Positions 30,763-34,170 of a DNA stretch of 34,170 nucleotides are shown one piece after another. How positions within the stretch are numbered: the first letter of the stretch is position 1; each line of letters opens with the position of its first letter. The notes beneath the pieces were generated by a model. It saw nothing but the letters and a program-made list of their open reading frames with translations. It was not told the DNA's origin and did no database searches. Where the stretch lies: the NCBI RefSeq assembly GCF_000972495.1, contig NZ_LATM01000034.1, positions 1 to 34,170 of the forward strand, in the 5' to 3' direction. The stretch comes from Hymenobacter terrenus (GTDB lineage: Bacteria > Bacteroidota > Bacteroidia > Cytophagales > Hymenobacteraceae). The position numbers were made by a program, and so were the translations under genes.

Positions 30763-31401
30763 TCACAGATCCAGCTTGACCCCTATTCCCAGCGTAGCCA
30801 CATCGAGCAGCGACAGTGCCCTCGGATTGCTCCACCAGCTGACCAGGTATAATTCGTTGGAGCCAAACTCGTAGTAAACCGAAGCTTGTCGGCGGGGGTG
30901 AGTGGGCCGACGAGAAGGCAGTGCGTAGGCAATACGTCCCCCCATAAAGACTCCCAAGCGGAAGTGCGCCGACCACCAGTAGTAGCCAGCAGGGTACTTG
31001 TCGTCCCAGGTGGCATTCAGTCCCCGGCTGGCGGTATAGTTGACGAAGCCCCCGAGCGCCAGCGGACGCACGGCCCAGCCGTGGTGTCCGAGTGGAACCG
31101 TCCAGGGCATGTAAGTGGCTTTAGCGGTGAAAATACCCATGGCGGTGATGCTGTATTTGCGGGGCACATAGCCCGCCAGCAGGTCCAGTTCCAGTCGGTT
31201 GCGATTCAGCCCGTACCCGGCGCCGATCGTGGCCAGGCCTTGCCCCCCTGCGAACTGACCCACCACGTGGTGCGGCACATACCAAGGACGGTGCGGTAAC
31301 GTGTCGGACGGTGCGGGAAAAGCCGATTGGGCCACCGCGGCGTGGGGCCCCACGCTCAGGGCACAGCCTAGCAGTACCCAGCAAGAGAGGGAATAACGCA
31401 T
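30763..31401 (-). CDS. outer-membrane beta-barrel-like protein
   Basis: The product has 212 residues with a signal peptide (LSCWVLLGCALSVGPHAAVA, cleaved before QS). Alternating strands with aromatic ends (GLATIGAGYGLNRNRLELDL, RPLALGGFVNYTAS, ASVYYEFGSNELYLVSWW, LGIGVKLDL) suggest a small eight-strand barrel in the outer membrane. The start ATG overlaps the stop of the phosphoesterase gene (31401-31403), so the two are translationally coupled in one operon. Family not recognised. Confidence 0.8.
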   Translation of the reverse strand: MRYSLSCWVLLGCALSVGPHAAVAQSAFPAPSDTLPHRPWYVPHHVVGQFAGGQGLATIGAGYGLNRNRLELDLLAGYVPRKYSITAMGIFTAKATYMPWTVPLGHHGWAVRPLALGGFVNYTASRGLNATWDDKYPAGYYWWSAHFRLGVFMGGRIAYALPSRRPTHPRRQASVYYEFGSNELYLVSWWSNPRALSLLDVATLGIGVKLDL

Positions 31402-32231
31402 CAGTACCGCACGGTATTAAGTCGAAAGCCCTTCGTGCCCCAGATGGTGAGCACCACATACTGGCGCTTTTCGAAGCTGTACGAATCGATAAAGGGCAGA
31501 TTCAGTTCGTACGGCTGGGAGATGCCAAAGCTGTGGCGGTGGCCGTTGAGTGCAAACACCAATTTGGGAGCGTCTCCCAGCGCCTGCACGTAGGGGACCT
31601 CAAGCTGCCGGTCAAAATCATTGTCCATGGGGGGCACGTGGCTCATCACGACCTGCCGCTGGACTTCTGCCGAATCGGCCAGTTGGGCGCGCACCCAGTC
31701 CACATCGGGCACGCGGCCGTTGAAGCCATATTCCCGGCCGTTGGTATCGACGCAGATGAAGCGCGTGCCGGCATAGGTAAAGCTGTAGTTAAGCGGGCCG
31801 TACACCTGCTGGTAAGCCTTGCGGCCGTTGGCTACCAGGTCGTGGTTGCCGATGACAGTCAGGTAGGGCACGTTCAGGTCCTTGAGTCGGTCGTGTACCC
31901 AGCGCATTTCGCGCACCAGCCCGAAATCGGAAATATCCCCCCCCACGGCCACAAAGGCCACGTTTGGCTGCTGGTTAACACTCTCCACAAATGCCTCTGC
32001 CTCGTCGTAGAAGCGCTGTGAGTCGCTGATGAACACGAACCGCAGGCTGTCGTCGCCCCAGGGATTGGGGCGGGCTTGCAGGGCCGTCAGGTTCTTGCTG
32101 GTTAAGTCACGGTACGCTTCCGGCGTGCGTATTTCGTTGGGACTAAACTCGAACAGGTCGCAACCCGTCAATAAGACTGTGGCGGCTATAGAGGCGGACC
32201 AGCCAAACCACCGGGCCAGCACCGCTTGCAT
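31401..32231 (-). CDS. calcineurin-like phosphoesterase, lipoprotein
   Basis: The product has 276 residues from ATG 32231 (ATG 32249 is the alternative). Lipobox LLTGC puts the lipidated residue at Cys24. The fold is a metallophosphoesterase: FISDSQ (D70, with Gln72 where most have His), GGDISD (D99), GNHD (N129, H130), MSHVPP and NGHRHS. The Gln in the first block is seen in some secreted members and may change metal binding. It is exported and anchored. A TATCTTGG element (32252-32259), one mismatch from the -7 consensus, precedes the 32231 start and lies partly over the alternative start, so 32231 is preferred. The downstream gene is coupled by overlap. Confidence 0.88.
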   Translation of the reverse strand: MQAVLARWFGWSASIAATVLLTGCDLFEFSPNEIRTPEAYRDLTSKNLTALQARPNPWGDDSLRFVFISDSQRFYDEAEAFVESVNQQPNVAFVAVGGDISDFGLVREMRWVHDRLKDLNVPYLTVIGNHDLVANGRKAYQQVYGPLNYSFTYAGTRFICVDTNGREYGFNGRVPDVDWVRAQLADSAEVQRQVVMSHVPPMDNDFDRQLEVPYVQALGDAPKLVFALNGHRHSFGISQPYELNLPFIDSYSFEKRQYVVLTIWGTKGFRLNTVRY

Positions 32232-32259
32232 CGGATAAGCGTATCTCATAACCAAGATA

Positions 32260-33236
32260 GAGCAGGTGCGTGAAGAATTGCGCACACAGGGGCTGCCGTA
32301 AAGGCTGCTTGGGAGCGCTGAGTAAAAGTTGAATCAAGTGCAGTTCCACCAGTTCGGTAGCTGAAAGCCGAATGGTGAATTGCCGCTTTACCCAAAGCAC
32401 CCCCTCCATAAAATCGAAGATGGGCCAGCCCAAAGTCAGGCTGGGGTGTTTCCGTCGGCGGGTTGCCTGCCGCACATGACGGGAGCAGGTGCTGCCAAGT
32501 AGTATTTTTCATAGGAGCGAACGGTGAAAGAGTGGAGGTGCGTACTAAGCAGCTGATAATGGAAAAGTTGCCAGTGAATAGAACAGCAACGCAAGGCGCG
32601 GTAAGCAGACAGGAGTCATTAGCGAAGGAAGTAGGCCCGAACAGGGTTGATACCAGGTTAACTATCCTTCGACCAGGGAATACATGGTGCGAAGAACTAC
32701 CTGCATCCTGGTTGGCTCCCAGCAAAAAAGAGTGAAGCGCTGCCCCAAGTCCATGAAGCGTCGAATAAAGGCAGTGAACCAACGGCAAGGTGAAGGGGAT
32801 GGTTACTTGAGGCATTGCGCACACTTCCATGGACTAGATGTGGGCCCGCACAACCTGACTGGCCGGCGTCGGAGCCCCCCGGAGCGCCCGGGGACGTATT
32901 GAGGATGCTTTGCGTGGCGACGACCCAGGGCCACGGTAGCCCCCGGCAGGATTGTTCCATCGATGCCACGCACAAGGCCGCTAAGGGCGTGCCGTGTCTG
33001 CCCCCGCCCTGTGGAGGACCAGCACCCCCCATAGGGTGCCGATGATAGCGGCCCAGTAATTTGCTATTCATAACTGCTGGCATGTGTATTTGCTTCGTAG
33101 ACGTGAAATCATCTATAATACCTTACACAATAGAAAAATGCCGGGCGCTCAATCACTGGCAGTGCTCTAACTGAGCATAATAATTCAAGCAATAGCATAG
33201 CCTTTACTTACTATGCAGAATGCCCAGTCATAAAAT
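32260..33236. other. decayed intergenic DNA, no intact gene
   Basis: Almost 1 kb without a convincing gene. Several frames stay open by chance. Part of it (about 32820-33060, minus strand) may be the remnant of a gene. No RNA gene, transposase or clear repeat was seen. Composition becomes AT-rich toward 33230. Confidence 0.5.
32820..33060 (-). pseudogene. possible remnant of an exported protein with a carboxypeptidase-regulatory-like domain
   Basis: On the minus strand one frame reads a signal-like NYWAAIIGTLWGVLVLHR, the next frame reads SGLVRGIDGTILPGATVAL, and a third part continues in yet another frame. SG.V...DG..LPGATV is the start of the carboxypeptidase regulatory-like domain of SusC/TonB receptors and related proteins. 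Pieces in different frames suggest a decayed gene. The evidence is short. Confidence 0.25.
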
Positions 33237-33282
33237 AAATGTATCACAAGTTTCAATAATTATTGAAACTTGTGATACATTT
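33237..33282. promoter_or_regulatory. perfect 46-bp palindrome, probable operator
   Basis: The two 23-base halves (33237-33259 and 33260-33282) are exact reverse complements without any loop; each half carries GTATCACAAGTTTCAATAA. It lies 65 bp before the start of the epimerase gene in AT-rich DNA. The absence of a loop and of a T run argues for a protein-binding site rather than a terminator. The regulator is unknown. Confidence 0.7.
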
Positions 33283-33347
33283 GACCCAGCTAATGGGAAC
33301 AAGCCGGAACAGGCCGGCCTGCTGTCACCCAAATAGGGCAGGAGTGT

Positions 33348-34170
33348 ATGAGCAAGCCAAAAATTGTCATCGCTGGCGGCAACGGGTTTCTGGGTAGCCG
33401 CCTCAACCGGCATTTCACTCAGTTGGGCTACCGGGTGGTCATCATTAGCCGGGGCACTGTGGCGGGGCCTGATAACCTTCGCTGGGACGCTAGCACGCTG
33501 GGCCCCTGGACTACAGAGCTGGATGGTGCCGACATCCTCATCAATATGGCCGGCCGCACCGTCGATTGCCGCTATAGTAAAGCCAATAAGCGTGAAATAA
33601 TTGCCAGCCGCGTAGATAGCACCCACGTGCTGGGCCAAGCTGTGGCGGCCTGCGCCAAGCCGCCGAAAGTGTGGCTCAACTCATCTACGGCCACCATTTA
33701 CACGGATACTCCAGGCGACCAGCCGGCCAATACCGAAGCCGCGGGTGTTATTGGGGACGGCTTTTCGGTGGGAGTGGCGACGGCCTGGGAAGAAGCGTTT
33801 GCCGCCTGCGCGACGCCCGGCACGCGCCAGGTCGCGCTGCGCACGTCCATCGTACTGGGCCGGGACGGCGGAGCTTTTCCGGTGATGGCGAAGCTGGCCA
33901 AGCTTGGGCTGTGCACGCCCCAGGGCAATGGGCGGCAGTGGGTGAGCTGGCTGCACGTAGAGGATTTTTGCCGCATCGTGGAGTTTCTGGCTACGAAAAC
34001 CGACGAAGCTGGCGCCTTCAACGTGTGCGCCCCGCACCCGCTGCCGAATAAGGAGTTCAACGCGCTGCTCGGCCGCCAGCTGCGCCCGCTTCTCCGGTTG
34101 CCCCAGCCGGAATGGCTGCTCGAAATCGGAGCTTTTCTTCTGCGGACGGAAACCGAATTAATCCTCAAAA
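33348..34170 (+). CDS. TIGR01777-family NAD(P)-dependent epimerase, cut by the window end
   Basis: The visible 274 residues start at ATG 33348, behind an AGGAG sequence seven bases upstream, a rare clear ribosome binding site here. GGNGFLGSRL (10-19) is the Rossmann NAD(P)-binding loop of extended short-chain dehydrogenases. LINMAGRTVDCRYSKANK, NSSTATIY, ATAWEEAF and LRTSIVLGRDGGAFPVM, then QWVSWLHVED, are the block order of TIGR01777 (YfcH/SDR39U1) proteins. The C-terminal DUF1731 part begins (PNKEFNALLGRQL) and is cut; about 30 residues are missing. These are presumed sugar-nucleotide or related epimerases of unknown substrate. The 46-bp palindrome upstream suggests tight repression. Confidence 0.92.
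   Translation, partial: MSKPKIVIAGGNGFLGSRLNRHFTQLGYRVVIISRGTVAGPDNLRWDASTLGPWTTELDGADILINMAGRTVDCRYSKANKREIIASRVDSTHVLGQAVAACAKPPKVWLNSSTATIYTDTPGDQPANTEAAGVIGDGFSVGVATAWEEAFAACATPGTRQVALRTSIVLGRDGGAFPVMAKLAKLGLCTPQGNGRQWVSWLHVEDFCRIVEFLATKTDEAGAFNVCAPHPLPNKEFNALLGRQLRPLLRLPQPEWLLEIGAFLLRTETELILK

Noticed and set aside
31311..32021. 236-codon frame on the plus strand
   Set aside because: Antisense to the phosphoesterase lipoprotein, whose metal-binding motifs are clear.
32246..32830. 194-codon frame on the minus strand
   Set aside because: Low-complexity composition, no domain, and overlap with the phosphoesterase start; it seems to be chance in decayed DNA.

Overview
The window looks like a chromosomal piece of a Hymenobacter-like member of the Bacteroidota (Cytophagales). 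The evidence is high GC with AT-rich islands, Bacteroidota -7 promoter elements (TAnnTTTG) close to start codons, few clear Shine-Dalgarno sequences, many lipoproteins and beta-barrel proteins, and families typical of the group (DUF2147, LpxH-like phosphoesterase, TIGR01777 epimerase). The assignment is by eye. I saw no tRNA, rRNA or CRISPR array.

Layout: 1-1200 is a low-GC flank with one small coiled-coil gene and a 27-bp inverted repeat. 1258-12271 is mostly ordinary chromosome: small lipoprotein, RhlE-type DEAD-box helicase, Nudix hydrolase, a broken acyltransferase, an LpxH-like phosphoesterase with a neighbouring glycosyltransferase, and a GH1 beta-glycosidase. Within it, 6913-7248 is a compact locus: a 39-residue hydrophobic peptide gene on the minus strand, overlapped along its whole length by a candidate antisense RNA with its own promoter and terminator. 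This resembles a type I toxin-antitoxin pair.

12280-22007 is an RNA-repair island. It has a complete hen1 (3'-terminal RNA ribose 2'-O-methyltransferase) and a complete pnkp (kinase-phosphatase-ligase), normally partners that reseal cleaved RNA and protect the joint. Here they are 3.7 kb apart. Between and after them lie recognisable fragments of second copies: the first ~140 bp of pnkp, the last 134 bp of hen1, and the last ~80 bp of pnkp. Read with these fragments, the island is two units of the same plan, hen1> <cargo pnkp>. The cargo is a vWA-DUF3883 protein in one unit and a macro-domain protein plus a cysteine-containing protein in the other. Both hen1 and pnkp also carry in-frame insertions of the same kind of palindromic repeat between domains. 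A tandem array of four exact 42-bp palindromic units lies just upstream of hen1. A REP-type transposase with four REP hairpins (one inside its own gene) and a WGR-like gene follow pnkp.

22041-25404 holds a secreted AT-rich protein, a HigBA-like toxin-antitoxin pair whose toxin seems to have lost its start by a frameshift, and an M28 peptidase. 25660-32231 is chromosomal: DUF4274, a beta-barrel protein, DUF2147, two RlaP-type nucleotidyltransferases (a family linked to RNA repair), another barrel protein and a phosphoesterase lipoprotein. The right end has about 1 kb of decayed DNA, a perfect 46-bp palindrome that looks like an operator, and a TIGR01777 epimerase cut by the window edge.
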